A stretch of 64,000 nt of DNA from a virus. Positions 8,105 through 17,268 of the stretch are shown here, piece by piece. The notes beneath the pieces were generated by a model. The model had not been told where the DNA came from. It searched no databases and worked only from the letters and a program-made list of their open reading frames with translations. Made by a program: the position numbers and the translations under genes. Location: IMG/VR virus record IMGVR_UViG_3300027896_000001, positions 110,650-174,649 of that record. One strand, 5' to 3'. The number at the start of each line of letters is the position of its first letter. Within the stretch, counting starts at the first letter, position 1.

Positions 8105-8821
8105 ATGGCAGATTCACCGTCAATCAGCCCGTCAGCTTCTGAAAGCACATCGGTAAGTCCCTCAGGGTCAGCCAGCGCATCGGTAAGTCCCTCAGGGTCA
8201 GCCAGCGCATCAGTAAGCCCCTCAGGGTCAGCCAGCGCATCAGTAAGTCCCTCGGGGTCGGCCAGCGCATCAGTAAGTCCTTCCGGATCGGGAAGTCCTT
8301 CCGGATCAAAAAGCCCGTCCGCGTCACCAAGCGCTTCGCCGTCTGCGGCAATACCGGAAAAACCCATGCTCGAAATTTTAACACTGATGGAAAAGATCGA
8401 AAGGGTTTCCCGGTCGATAGAGTCAAGTTTTGTGGCCTACCCAGGACTCTGGGCGGTACTCAATAATGACGGCTCGATCGAAAACATCACAGAAGGGTCG
8501 AATGCGAAGGTTAATAAACTCGTTATTGGATCCAAGTCATCCAGTGTCTACGAGTCGCATGACACCGCGGTCGGAAGAATAACGACCATGGAAAGTCATG
8601 GCACAAGATGCAAAGTCAATTCCGGCGGATTCTACGGCAAAGTAAACCAGGGCGACAGGCTTGTGGTTTCGAGCTTTGCCAATTCACTCGGCAAGCTTGT
8701 ATCCGTTGAAGAAACCGCAGAAACAGGAGATCATGAAATAGTTGCGCGGTGCGAAGAGGTCGATCCAAACGGCGATTGGATCGTCTTCAGGACAATGTCG
8801 CCAACAATCGTTTCTCTTTGA
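8105..8821 (+). CDS. Second capsid cement-like protein with N-terminal Ser-Pro-Gly repeat arm
   Basis: 238 residues. Residues 1-80 are a Ser/Pro/Gly/Ala repeat; residues ~88-238 match the core domain of the protein at 5087-5608 (MLEILT, ERVSR, NKLVIGS, YESHD, RITTMESHG, GDRLVVSSF). The order of arm and domain is reversed relative to that paralogue. GC-rich codons like those of the capsid gene suggest high expression. It is likely a surface decoration protein with a long flexible arm. Confidence 0.6.
   Translation: MADSPSISPSASESTSVSPSGSASASVSPSGSASASVSPSGSASASVSPSGSASASVSPSGSGSPSGSKSPSASPSASPSAAIPEKPMLEILTLMEKIERVSRSIESSFVAYPGLWAVLNNDGSIENITEGSNAKVNKLVIGSKSSSVYESHDTAVGRITTMESHGTRCKVNSGGFYGKVNQGDRLVVSSFANSLGKLVSVEETAETGDHEIVARCEEVDPNGDWIVFRTMSPTIVSL
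8150..8280 (+). repeat. 30-bp tandem direct repeats coding a Ser-Pro-Gly-Ser arm
   Basis: Four consecutive 30-nt units start at 8150, 8180, 8210 and 8240, each reading TCRGTAAGYCCCTCRGGGTC plus RGCCAGCGCA with only a few base changes. The near-identity points to recent unit duplication, unlike the diversified Ser-Pro-Ala repeat in the giant fibre gene. Confidence 0.85.
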
Positions 8822-8847
8822 TAATTAAAACATTTTTAAAGTCCATA

Positions 8848-8885
8848 GAGGCAATAATACTATTTATCGTACTATTGCCTCTTTT
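8848..8885 (+). terminator. Rho-independent terminator
   Basis: GAGGCAATA-A-TAC pairs with GTA-C-TATTGCCTC around an 8-nt loop and is followed by TTTT. It closes the head-gene transcript before the glycosyltransferase cassette. Confidence 0.75.
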
Positions 8886-8905
8886 GGCTTAATAAGGTAG
8901 ATAAG

Positions 8906-9670
8906 ATGCGTTTGACAATAGGTATGCCAAGTTATAATAATTTTTCTGAAGTCTGGTTTACCATTCAGGCTTTAAGAATGTATCATAACTTAAAAGATTG
9001 TGAAATACTTGTAGTCGATAATTTTGGTGAAAAAAACATGGAAAAATTTATAAAACAAAATGGTAAAGGAATAGTTAGATATGAAAAATTTGTAGATCGC
9101 GTAGGAACAAGTTGTGCTAAAAATAAGATATTCGAACTGGCAAAAGGCGAAATGGTTATTTGCATGGATTCTCATGTTTTACTTAAACCCGGGGCTCTTG
9201 ATAATATTCCTGTTACAGATGACTTGATCCATGGCCCATTAATATACGCCAGTACAAATTATTATTGTTGTGAATGGCTGCCGGTATGGCGCGGGAATAT
9301 GTGGGGAATATGGGGAAAAAGTGTTACAAAACTGCCAGACAAACCATTCGAAATATGGGGAATGGGGTGTGGATTTTTTTTAACAAAAAAAAGCAGTTGG
9401 CTTGGTTACAATAAAAACTTTAAAGGATTCGGAGGAGAACAAGGATATCTTCACGAAAAATACAGAAAAGCAGGAAGAAAAGTATGGTGCTATCCTCAGT
9501 TCGTATGGATGCACATGTTTGATAGAAAAATACCTTATCCATTAGATATGTCATTAAGAGTGAGGAATTACATTATAGGATTTCAAGAATTAGGGCTTGA
9601 TACCACTCCAATAAAACAGCATTACGGAGAAAAACTTTTTACAGAAGCAATGGCTAAAATAAATGGATAA
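8906..9670 (+). CDS. Family 2-type glycosyltransferase
   Basis: 254 residues. A Rossmann-like N-terminus (LTIGMPSYNN, then EILVVDN) and an acidic metal/nucleotide-sugar site DSH at 88-90 (VICMDSHV) mark a GT-A fold transferase. Downstream W-rich segments and EQGYLHEKYRKAG resemble the acceptor side of family 2 enzymes. First gene of the cassette, overlapping the next by 8 nt. Substrate unknown; the setting among Ser/Thr-rich virion genes suggests virion glycosylation, but cell-surface modification is also possible. Confidence 0.75.
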   Translation: MRLTIGMPSYNNFSEVWFTIQALRMYHNLKDCEILVVDNFGEKNMEKFIKQNGKGIVRYEKFVDRVGTSCAKNKIFELAKGEMVICMDSHVLLKPGALDNIPVTDDLIHGPLIYASTNYYCCEWLPVWRGNMWGIWGKSVTKLPDKPFEIWGMGCGFFLTKKSSWLGYNKNFKGFGGEQGYLHEKYRKAGRKVWCYPQFVWMHMFDRKIPYPLDMSLRVRNYIIGFQELGLDTTPIKQHYGEKLFTEAMAKING

Positions 9671-10394
9671 ATTAATAAGCGCGCTTTGCATTACTTATGG
9701 AAGGCCCAAATTGCTGGAAGAAGCAATTGAAAGCTTTCTCAGGCAGGATTATGCAAACAAAGAAATGGTCATTGTAAATGATCTTCCTGAACAGGAATTG
9801 GTTTTCGATCATCCTCGAATAAGAATTTTTAATCTTAAAAAACGGGTTGAAACAATAGGGGAAAAAAGAAATATCGCCGTTAAGCTGGCAATGGGAAGCA
9901 TCGTTATTTGCTGGGATGATGACGATATAAATCTTCCATGGCGGATGTCTCAGGTTATGAATGTATTTAATTCTGATAAAAACATTAAATATTTTAATTT
10001 AAAAACAAAATGGTTATGGAGAAAAAACAATCTATCATTTAAACAAAGTTTGTGTGTTGGATTGCCGGCAATAGATAAAAAAACTCTTTTATATATTGGT
10101 GGATATAATTCATTAATAAGGGGAGAAGATACCGATTTAAATAAAAGAATAGCATTCAATTTGTTGTCACAAAATATTAAATTAATAGCTTTTTCAAAAG
10201 AAGAATGCCCAATTATTTATCGACAACATACAGGGTATTATCATCTTTCTTCAGTAAGCCACAAACCTGATGCAATGAAAATTATAGAAGATTCTGTAAA
10301 ATCAAAACCAATTAGCGAGATAGTTGTTCTTAACCCTCATTGGGAACAGGACTGGTTGCAATTAACCAAGGAGGCGACATGTTATCAAAAATAA
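9663..10394 (+). CDS. Family 2-type glycosyltransferase
   Basis: 243 residues. It starts ISALCITYGRPKLLEEAIESF, the usual opening of family 2 enzymes, followed by KEMVIVND and the acidic cluster WDDDDI at 84-89. The C-terminal part has GEDTDLNKRIAF, matching the catalytic-base (ED) region. It overlaps the previous gene by 8 nt and the next by 16 nt, so the three are translationally coupled. Confidence 0.8.
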   Translation: MDKLISALCITYGRPKLLEEAIESFLRQDYANKEMVIVNDLPEQELVFDHPRIRIFNLKKRVETIGEKRNIAVKLAMGSIVICWDDDDINLPWRMSQVMNVFNSDKNIKYFNLKTKWLWRKNNLSFKQSLCVGLPAIDKKTLLYIGGYNSLIRGEDTDLNKRIAFNLLSQNIKLIAFSKEECPIIYRQHTGYYHLSSVSHKPDAMKIIEDSVKSKPISEIVVLNPHWEQDWLQLTKEATCYQK

Positions 10395-10960
10395 CACAAA
10401 ATTTTTTCTACAATGAATTTCGTCCAGCTGGTGCTCCTGTTACGTGGATGCCAATTTCTGATTATCAAAATATATTGATCACAATGCTGGCAAACAACCT
10501 GCAAATAGTACGGTCATCTATGCCTCCAGGGTCCACTATGACAATTTCATGTGGAGTAAGAGTTCTGTCAGATTTTAATCGTTTAGTAAGTCAGGGATAT
10601 CATCCGTCTCCTACGAGCGATCATTTTTGTGGAAATGCTGTGCCGGTAGATTCTATTTCAGATAAATTCAAAAGGTATGGTCCTGTATATTATTTTTCAG
10701 TAGGAGCCGCGGATATAATTCCAAACGGAATGGATAACGATTTATTATTCAGAATGGCAGTGCAAATGACATTAAGAGGAGTATGCAGATTCGGACAGAT
10801 AATTAATGAACAGGATATTAAAAAAGGCACAAAATGGGTCCACTTCTCAAATGATTATTCGAGTATATTCTCATCTGATATGGTTAAGTTTCTTAATAAA
10901 CAGCCTTTTTTAACAACAATCGATGGAGGACTTACTTATACGCCATATCTTCCGGTATAG
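10379..10960 (+). CDS. Peptidase M15-like (D-Ala-D-Ala carboxypeptidase fold) protein
   Basis: 193 residues. The start at 10379 is chosen because AAGGAGG lies just upstream. A later part resembles the zinc peptidase M15 family: SPTSDHFCGNAV (His82) and KWVHFS (His155) correspond to two zinc ligands. The usual Asp seven residues after the first His is replaced by Pro, with an Asp two positions later, so activity may be altered or lost. It may be a tail-associated murein peptidase or a structural derivative of one. Confidence 0.55.
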   Translation: MLSKITQNFFYNEFRPAGAPVTWMPISDYQNILITMLANNLQIVRSSMPPGSTMTISCGVRVLSDFNRLVSQGYHPSPTSDHFCGNAVPVDSISDKFKRYGPVYYFSVGAADIIPNGMDNDLLFRMAVQMTLRGVCRFGQIINEQDIKKGTKWVHFSNDYSSIFSSDMVKFLNKQPFLTTIDGGLTYTPYLPV

Positions 10961-11009
10961 ATTTTTACTCTGTTAATTTGTATAATTAAAATAAACGCTT
11001 GGATCAACT

Positions 11010-12581
11010 ATGCAATTCACATCTGTAGACGTTGTAAAAACAAAAGAAAATTTTTATTATATTGAATGGGGATTTGCTCCAACAACCACGACTCCAGTTC
11101 CAACAACAGAGGCCCCTACAACTCCAGAACCGTTGGTTACCACTACCCCAGAACCGCATCATCCAGGCGGATTGCCTACCACTACCACCATGCCCCCGCT
11201 GTTTGATACAACGACTACGCCTGCGCCGGAATCTCCATCAACATCTCCATCAAGCAGCGCATCATCATCTGCCAGCCCTTCTCCTCCTCCAGAATCAGTT
11301 GATGATTATAATTTCCAAATATGGTGGAGCAGGGATCCTATTTCAGGATTTCTTGCTGTTCAAGATGTTAATGGGGATCCAATTGTAATAGATGGCGCGG
11401 TAGGTCCGCTTTGTTATACGCATCAAATACGTCAATACGATTTTAATCAAGATAATTATTATAAAATTCTTGCTATAAAAAAAGTTGAATTAACTCAATT
11501 TTTCTCTGAAACTGTTTTTATCGGAATGTTCAGCGACGGCATTCATGAGGTAATGAAATACAATGAAGAACTTCTTTACCAGCATTATCAAGGCGAACCA
11601 TGTCTTATAATCAAAAGAAAAAGCTTTGGCGCGCGTTGCCCTGTATGCTGGTCTAAAGAACGCCAACAAATGATAAGATCTCATTGCGATACATGTAAGG
11701 GAACCGGATTTGTTACAGGATATTATCAAGCAATTAGAGAACAGGTTTCCTTTGATTCGGATCCTAAAAAATCTGATTCTCAAAAAGAATGGGAAAATGT
11801 ATATGACACAATAAGGGCAAGGTTATCAAATTATCCTTTAGTGAGGCCAAAGGATTTAATTGTAAATCTTGACAATAATAAAAGATTCGTTATCACTCAT
11901 GTTGAAACAACAAAGCTTCCAAAATTAAGCGAAAGCAAACAGGTACTTTCAAAACAAAATTATATTTTAAGTCAATTACTCACCCTCGAAGAACTTAATC
12001 CGGATGATAATGAATATTTCATAGATGTGGACCATATTCCTGAAGTTCCGCAAGGGGATGAAGGTGGAACAGGAAGCACTATTCCGTTTTTTAATGATCA
12101 TCTTCCGGTAACGGTTGATCCTCCATTATCAATTACAGACAACCATCAACATGTAGTTTTAAATTACAGTTCGGATGATTTTAAATTAATAAATGGAATA
12201 CTGGCTCTTAAAAACAGCACCGGATCGATAGGCACGGAAAGTTATATAGCCGCAGAGGTAATAGCGCCCGCTCTGAAAGTAGTTATTACAAACGGAGATG
12301 GAACAATATCTATTGCAGATTCTTCAGACAAAACGCAGGTTGATAAAGTTGTAGGAATAACATTGAGTGAAGCGGCTATGGGAGGATTGGTTGTTGTTCA
12401 AAAACTTGGAAAACTTGTGAATGTATCATGGAATTGGACAATAGGAAAAGGAATATTTTTTGATGATAATGGCAATTTAACCCAAACAGTTCCAGTAGGA
12501 GGTTATTGGATGAACATCGCAAAAGTGATAACTCCAACTATAATAGAGATTCTTTTACGACTTCCGGTAATACGGGTTTAG
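11010..12581 (+). CDS. Virion appendage protein with mucin-like linker and zinc ribbon
   Basis: 523 residues. After a ~25-residue N-terminus, residues ~25-97 are a Thr/Pro/Glu then Ser/Pro linker like a mucin stalk. A zinc-ribbon motif (CPVCW ... CDTCKGTGF) follows near residues 210-235. The C-terminal ~110 residues (DGTISIADSSDKTQVDKVVG through VSWNWTIGKGIFF and NLTQTVP) resemble a beta-rich trimer domain found at the ends of phage fibres or collar proteins. It sits inside the glycosyltransferase cassette, making it a natural substrate candidate. Exact virion position unknown. Confidence 0.55.
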   Translation: MQFTSVDVVKTKENFYYIEWGFAPTTTTPVPTTEAPTTPEPLVTTTPEPHHPGGLPTTTTMPPLFDTTTTPAPESPSTSPSSSASSSASPSPPPESVDDYNFQIWWSRDPISGFLAVQDVNGDPIVIDGAVGPLCYTHQIRQYDFNQDNYYKILAIKKVELTQFFSETVFIGMFSDGIHEVMKYNEELLYQHYQGEPCLIIKRKSFGARCPVCWSKERQQMIRSHCDTCKGTGFVTGYYQAIREQVSFDSDPKKSDSQKEWENVYDTIRARLSNYPLVRPKDLIVNLDNNKRFVITHVETTKLPKLSESKQVLSKQNYILSQLLTLEELNPDDNEYFIDVDHIPEVPQGDEGGTGSTIPFFNDHLPVTVDPPLSITDNHQHVVLNYSSDDFKLINGILALKNSTGSIGTESYIAAEVIAPALKVVITNGDGTISIADSSDKTQVDKVVGITLSEAAMGGLVVVQKLGKLVNVSWNWTIGKGIFFDDNGNLTQTVPVGGYWMNIAKVITPTIIEILLRLPVIRV

Positions 12582-12592
12582 GAGAGTGACAC

Positions 12593-13474
12593 ATGCCAAA
12601 AACCAGTGTTATCATACCATCCAGAAATGAAAGATTTCTACAAAAAACAATTGATGATATTCTTTCAAAAGCTACAAAAGATATTGAGGTCATAGCTGTT
12701 CTTGACGGCTATTGGCCAAATCCAGCATTAAAAGAACATAAAAATTTAATACTAATCCATGTAACAGATCCGAGGGGAATGAGGCCGGCAATCAATTCTG
12801 CCGCTCAAATAGCGCGTGGAAAATATTTAATGAAACTAGATGCTCATTGTATGGTCGATAAAGGGTTTGATGAAAAATTAATGGCGGACTGTGATGACAA
12901 CTGGATTGTCGTTCCAAGAAGATACAGTCTTGAGCCGGAAAAATGGGAAATAGCTAAAACTGGAAAAGCCCCTGTTGATTGTCATTATCTTTCTTATCCA
13001 TATCTGAAACCGGAAGAAATCGGAATGCATGGAGTCCCATGGACCGAAAGAGCTAAGGCAAGGATTGATATTTTAATAGACGAAGAAATGTCCTCTCAAG
13101 GTTCTTGCTGGTTCATGCGCAAAGATTATTTCTGGAAATTTGGCGGAATGAGCTGTGAGGGATATGGAAATTTTGTTCAAGAGGCTCAGGAGCTTGGATT
13201 GAGAGCGTGGCTATCTGATGGAAAAATGATGGTTAATAAAAAAACATGGTACGCGCATCTTCACAAGGGGAAAACATATGGAAGAGGATATTATATATCA
13301 CAACCTAAAATGGTTGCAGGCGCAATATATTGCGCAAATTTTTGGATGAGCAATAAATGGAAAGAAAGAAAACACGATATGGAATGGTTTATAAATAAAT
13401 TTTGGCCCGTTCCAACGTGGCCTGAAAACTGGAAAGAACTTCGATTTAATAAGGAAACAAATGAATACTCTTGA
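12593..13474 (+). CDS. Family 2-type glycosyltransferase (DAH type)
   Basis: 293 residues. It begins SVIIPSRNERFLQKTIDDI with EVIAVLDGYW, and has the acidic site LDAH at 82-85. The N-terminal half is clearly paralogous to residues 1-300 of the protein at 17269-18882 (shared VIAVLDGYWP, KLDAHC/KIDAHC, FD-KLMAD). GGAGAG precedes the start. It overlaps the following methyltransferase by 14 nt. Confidence 0.8.
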   Translation: MPKTSVIIPSRNERFLQKTIDDILSKATKDIEVIAVLDGYWPNPALKEHKNLILIHVTDPRGMRPAINSAAQIARGKYLMKLDAHCMVDKGFDEKLMADCDDNWIVVPRRYSLEPEKWEIAKTGKAPVDCHYLSYPYLKPEEIGMHGVPWTERAKARIDILIDEEMSSQGSCWFMRKDYFWKFGGMSCEGYGNFVQEAQELGLRAWLSDGKMMVNKKTWYAHLHKGKTYGRGYYISQPKMVAGAIYCANFWMSNKWKERKHDMEWFINKFWPVPTWPENWKELRFNKETNEYS

Positions 13475-14123
13475 TCGCTCAGAATGGGATAAAGGAAGGG
13501 TTGGAGAATTAGGGTTTTGGAGAAATTTTCTTAATAATAAATCTAAAAAATATTTAATTAATAGACTTCTTCATCCTAGACTTCATTTTATGCTGGGGGA
13601 TAAAAAGGAAGTCAGTATCGCCGATATTGGCGCCGGAGCGATATCTATTATAGGAAACACTTATGAAGGCGTCAAACTCAATATAACTCCTTCTGATTTT
13701 TTAGCTGACGAATACAAACAATTATTAAACGAATTAAATATCCATCCTTTAATTTATACTGAAAAACAGGACATGGAAAAACTAACTTATGACAATAATA
13801 CTTTTGATATAGTTTATTGTCAAAATGCTTTAGATCATTGTTTTGATCCTAAAAAAGCAATATTGGAAATGATACGAATTTGCAAATCTAATGGATGGAT
13901 ATATTTTCGGCATTTTCCGCATGTGGCAAAACATCATAGATATCGTAATTTTCATCAATGGAATATTGACAAAACAAATAATAATGATTGCGTTGTCTGG
14001 AACAGACAGGAACAATTTTTATTATCAAGTTTGGCAAGTGGTTTTAATACTGAAACAGAAACAGGACGCATAGGGATGGTTGTAACAACAGGTAAAAAAG
14101 AAAATCTAAAGGAGGTGTCGTGA
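13461..14123 (+). CDS. SAM-dependent methyltransferase, class I
   Basis: 220 residues. A glycine loop (VSIADIGAGA, ~51-60) and the post-I block FDIVYCQNALDHCFDPKKA fit a class I fold of the methyltransferase-11 type. It lies between glycosyltransferases and overlaps both neighbours, so it probably O-methylates a sugar product of the cassette. Substrate not predictable from sequence. Confidence 0.75.
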   Translation: MNTLDRSEWDKGRVGELGFWRNFLNNKSKKYLINRLLHPRLHFMLGDKKEVSIADIGAGAISIIGNTYEGVKLNITPSDFLADEYKQLLNELNIHPLIYTEKQDMEKLTYDNNTFDIVYCQNALDHCFDPKKAILEMIRICKSNGWIYFRHFPHVAKHHRYRNFHQWNIDKTNNNDCVVWNRQEQFLLSSLASGFNTETETGRIGMVVTTGKKENLKEVS

Positions 14124-14737
14124 ATTTAATTGAATGCTTGTCGCAAAAATATTCTTTTGATTTGTCTCAAAAATCACCTATACAGCTTCCATTAACGCGA
14201 AACGATCTTACAAAAATATTTAAGGAATTGGGATTTAAAACAGGAGTTGAGATAGGCGTTCAAGAAGGAATTTATTCCGAAATTATATGCCAAAACAATC
14301 CAGAAGTATCTTTGTTTTGTGTTGATCCATGGAAAGCTTATCGTCGATATCGGGATTTTGTAAGTCAAGAAAGACTTGATAAATTTTATGAAACAGCGAA
14401 AAAGAGATTAGAACCTTATAACTGTACATTTATAAAAAAATTTAGCCTGGATGCGGCTAAAGATTTTGCAGATAAAAGCCTAGATTTCGGTTATATAGAC
14501 GGAAATCATGAATTCAGATATGTAGTAGACGATACCGATGAATGGATAAGAAAAATAAAAAAAGGCGGTATCATGGCTGGGCATGATTACAAACGATCAA
14601 AAGGCGATGCTCCATATCATGTAGTTGATGCTATTTCTGCTTATACTTATTCACATAAAGTGAAACCGTGGTTTATTACAACAGAAACAGATCATGATTT
14701 ACCTAGGTCTTTTTTCTGGGAGAAACAATGGATTTAA
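14120..14737 (+). CDS. SAM-dependent methyltransferase, class I (methyltransf_24-like)
   Basis: 205 residues with a GTG start after GGAGGTGTC. Motif I is VEIGVQEG (~43-50), then LFCVDPW; a DFGYIDGNHEF block and IMAGHDYK follow, typical of small sugar or peptide methyltransferases. Overlaps both neighbours, so cotranslated with the cassette. Confidence 0.75.
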   Translation: MNLIECLSQKYSFDLSQKSPIQLPLTRNDLTKIFKELGFKTGVEIGVQEGIYSEIICQNNPEVSLFCVDPWKAYRRYRDFVSQERLDKFYETAKKRLEPYNCTFIKKFSLDAAKDFADKSLDFGYIDGNHEFRYVVDDTDEWIRKIKKGGIMAGHDYKRSKGDAPYHVVDAISAYTYSHKVKPWFITTETDHDLPRSFFWEKQWI

Positions 14738-15423
14738 CAATATTATTTTACACATCAAATTATATAAACGAATCCTTCGCCAAGGAAATAAGGGATCAGT
14801 TAATAAGAGCTTCCGAAGGAATTCCTATAATAAGTATTTCTCAAAAACCAATGGATTTCGGAGAAAACATATGTGTTGGAGATATTAGCAGATCTCATCT
14901 TAATATTTATAGACAAATTTTAATAGGAGCAAAAGCAGCCACAACGGAGTATGTTGCATTGGCTGAAGATGATGTATTGTACTCTCCAAGCCACTTTACT
15001 TCATTTCGTCCAGACGGAGATACATTTGCATATAATTTAAATAAATGGAGTATTTTTACATGGGTAAATCCTCCAACATTTTCTTATATACCGCGAATGG
15101 TTATTAATGCATTAATAGCCCCAAGAAAACTTCTTGTTGAAGCTTTAACAGAAAGATTTACAAAATGGCCTGATGATACAAAAACACCTGTTAAATATTG
15201 GGGAGATTTAGGTCGTTATGAAAATTATCTTCATGTTACAGTTAGAAAAACAACAACTTTTAATTCTTCTCAATGTAATATTGTGTTTTCGCATACAGAT
15301 GCGTATGGATATCTTGGATTAGGAAATAGAAAAAAAATGGGAGATCAAAGAGTAACAGAATTAGACGGTTGGGGAACCGCATCGGATATAATAAAAATCT
15401 TCAAGGAAAGAAACCATGAATAA
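14728..15423 (+). CDS. GT-A-like glycosyltransferase domain protein
   Basis: 231 residues. A central EYVALAEDDVLY motif (EDD at 80-82) resembles the nucleotide-sugar/metal site of GT-A enzymes. The whole protein is paralogous to the C-terminal half of the 537-residue enzyme at 17269-18882 (shared KPMDFG/KPIEFG, NIV, TEYVALAEDD/AEIIYLCEHD, SHF). This is therefore a stand-alone version of that domain. Confidence 0.65.
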   Translation: MDLTILFYTSNYINESFAKEIRDQLIRASEGIPIISISQKPMDFGENICVGDISRSHLNIYRQILIGAKAATTEYVALAEDDVLYSPSHFTSFRPDGDTFAYNLNKWSIFTWVNPPTFSYIPRMVINALIAPRKLLVEALTERFTKWPDDTKTPVKYWGDLGRYENYLHVTVRKTTTFNSSQCNIVFSHTDAYGYLGLGNRKKMGDQRVTELDGWGTASDIIKIFKERNHE

Positions 15424-15949
15424 TATAGAAGATATAATATTTACAAATAAAGGTAAATGGCTCATGAAAATGAGCGAACGGTTAATGATATGCGGAATGG
15501 CTTCATTACTACATCCTGCCAGTATTTTAGAACTTGGGGTTTATCTTGGAAAATGTTCTGAGCAACTTTCAAAATTAACACCTATAGTTTATTGTGTCGA
15601 CCCAATGAGGCATGAAGAATTAGCATTACCTTCAAATTGTTATTTTATACAATTAACAAGCGATGAGTTTTTCAAGTGTGTTGCTAAAAACAATACATAT
15701 GATTTGATTATTGTCGATGCGGATCATACAGAGGAAAATGCGTACAGGGATTTAAAAAATTCTATTCAATATGGAAAGTACATTTTAATGCATGATAGCG
15801 CGAATCCTGAGTGCAGGCAAGGATACAAAAAGGCCATACGTGAATGCGGGGATAAAATAAAATTTAAAAATCTCGATTTGCTACCATGTTCATATGTTTC
15901 CACAAAAAATGTTCAATGGGGCGGATTAGGAATAGTAGTAACAAAATGA
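15416..15949 (+). CDS. Small SAM-dependent methyltransferase
   Basis: 177 residues. ILELGVYLGKC (motif I), then YCVDPM and YDLIIVDADHTEENAY, ending ILMHDSA, match the same small class I type as the protein at 14120-14737. Overlaps the previous gene by 8 nt and the next by 4 nt (ATGA). Confidence 0.75.
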   Translation: MNNIEDIIFTNKGKWLMKMSERLMICGMASLLHPASILELGVYLGKCSEQLSKLTPIVYCVDPMRHEELALPSNCYFIQLTSDEFFKCVAKNNTYDLIIVDADHTEENAYRDLKNSIQYGKYILMHDSANPECRQGYKKAIRECGDKIKFKNLDLLPCSYVSTKNVQWGGLGIVVTK

Positions 15950-16587
15950 TACCTAAAATTATACATACAGCATGGACATCTAATGATTCTTTTAAAAAAA
16001 AGTATCATAAGTTCAGAGAGTCATGGATAAGATTCAATCCAGATTGGTCGTTTTATTTTTGGGATCAGCATAATTTTCCATGGGGGAAATTTGACAATAT
16101 ATCAAAAGAGTTATTATCGTCAAACAAGGTTCATTACGTTGTTAAATCAGATGTAATCAGGTATGAAATATTAAGACTGTATGGGGGAATCTATGTCGAC
16201 TGTGATGTTGAATGTTTAAAATCGTTTGAACCATTATTAATATACGAATCGTTTGTAGGATATGAAAGATATCCTGATATTATAAGTAATTGTATTATCG
16301 GTGTTGAAAAAGACAACCCAATTATAATAGATATTTCCAGAACATTAAATGAAAAAATTCTAAATCATCGCGATTACAGCAATAAACATCCTCATGTTTA
16401 CGGGGTAGGTTTCGCCGGCAGTAAATTAAAAAATCTATCTATGGTTCTTCCTCAAAACGCGTTCTGTCCATTTTTAGGAGAAAGTCGTCCTAAAAATGTC
16501 AATTCTAAAAATTATCCAGATGCCTATGCTATTCATCATTTTTCAGGAATGGATGATGATGGATGGGTTAAAAACAGAGAGGTATGA
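15946..16587 (+). CDS. Family 32-type (OCH1-like) glycosyltransferase
   Basis: 213 residues. The start at 15946 gives IPKIIHTAWTS, the standard opening of the DXD sugar-binding family (Gly_transf_sug). The acidic site is YVDCDVE (85-87) after RYEILRLYGGI. A longer upstream frame exists but lacks the conserved start. Such enzymes transfer hexoses to glycans or proteins. Confidence 0.85.
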   Translation: MIPKIIHTAWTSNDSFKKKYHKFRESWIRFNPDWSFYFWDQHNFPWGKFDNISKELLSSNKVHYVVKSDVIRYEILRLYGGIYVDCDVECLKSFEPLLIYESFVGYERYPDIISNCIIGVEKDNPIIIDISRTLNEKILNHRDYSNKHPHVYGVGFAGSKLKNLSMVLPQNAFCPFLGESRPKNVNSKNYPDAYAIHHFSGMDDDGWVKNREV

Positions 16588-16590
16588 TTC

Positions 16591-17253
16591 ATGAAAGTTG
16601 CTTTGATATCTGCTAATCTTGGAAAATTCTGCAACCATAATGAATGGGAAAAACAGGAAATAAATCCTGATATCGAATTATCGATATTTAGATTGGATGA
16701 TAATAATTTTCCTCCCAGAGATAAATCTCTTACTTCAAGGATGCAGGCGAAAATACCCAAAGTATTTGGATGGCAGATGTTTCCAGGATTTGATTATTAC
16801 ATATGGATAGATGCGCGCTTCGAGGTAAAAAAAGGATTTGTACAATGGATGGTTGATCAAAATAAAAATTTTGATTGTTCGTTCTTTACTCATCCATGGA
16901 GACATTCGATAAAAGAAGAAGCCGACATGATGAATATTGCATTAAAATCAAAATTTCATAATCATTATGATTATATTCAATCAAGATATACTGGAGAATT
17001 TATAGATGAACAACTAGAAATAATTTTCAAAGACAAATCTTATAAAGACAATTACCTTCTTGCGGCGACAACTTTTATTTATAAAAATAACGATGTCATG
17101 AAAAACATATTATCAGAATGGTGGCTTCACATTTCAAGATACTGCATCATGGATCAGTTTATTCTTCCTTATTTATTGAGACAATATAAATGCAATCTTA
17201 ACATTATTCAAGACGATGTTTTTCATGCTAAACATGCTAAATACATCAAATGA
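16591..17253 (+). CDS. Putative hexosyltransferase, TOD1/MUCI70 (DUF616)-like
   Basis: 220 residues. The block GWQMFPGFDYYIWIDARFEV (Asp74) and the later FFTHPWRHSIKEEADMM resemble DUF616-type glycosyltransferases. No overlap with neighbours but only 3 nt from the upstream gene. Family call is from motif resemblance only. Confidence 0.55.
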   Translation: MKVALISANLGKFCNHNEWEKQEINPDIELSIFRLDDNNFPPRDKSLTSRMQAKIPKVFGWQMFPGFDYYIWIDARFEVKKGFVQWMVDQNKNFDCSFFTHPWRHSIKEEADMMNIALKSKFHNHYDYIQSRYTGEFIDEQLEIIFKDKSYKDNYLLAATTFIYKNNDVMKNILSEWWLHISRYCIMDQFILPYLLRQYKCNLNIIQDDVFHAKHAKYIK

Positions 17254-17268
17254 AAGGACATCAAAATC

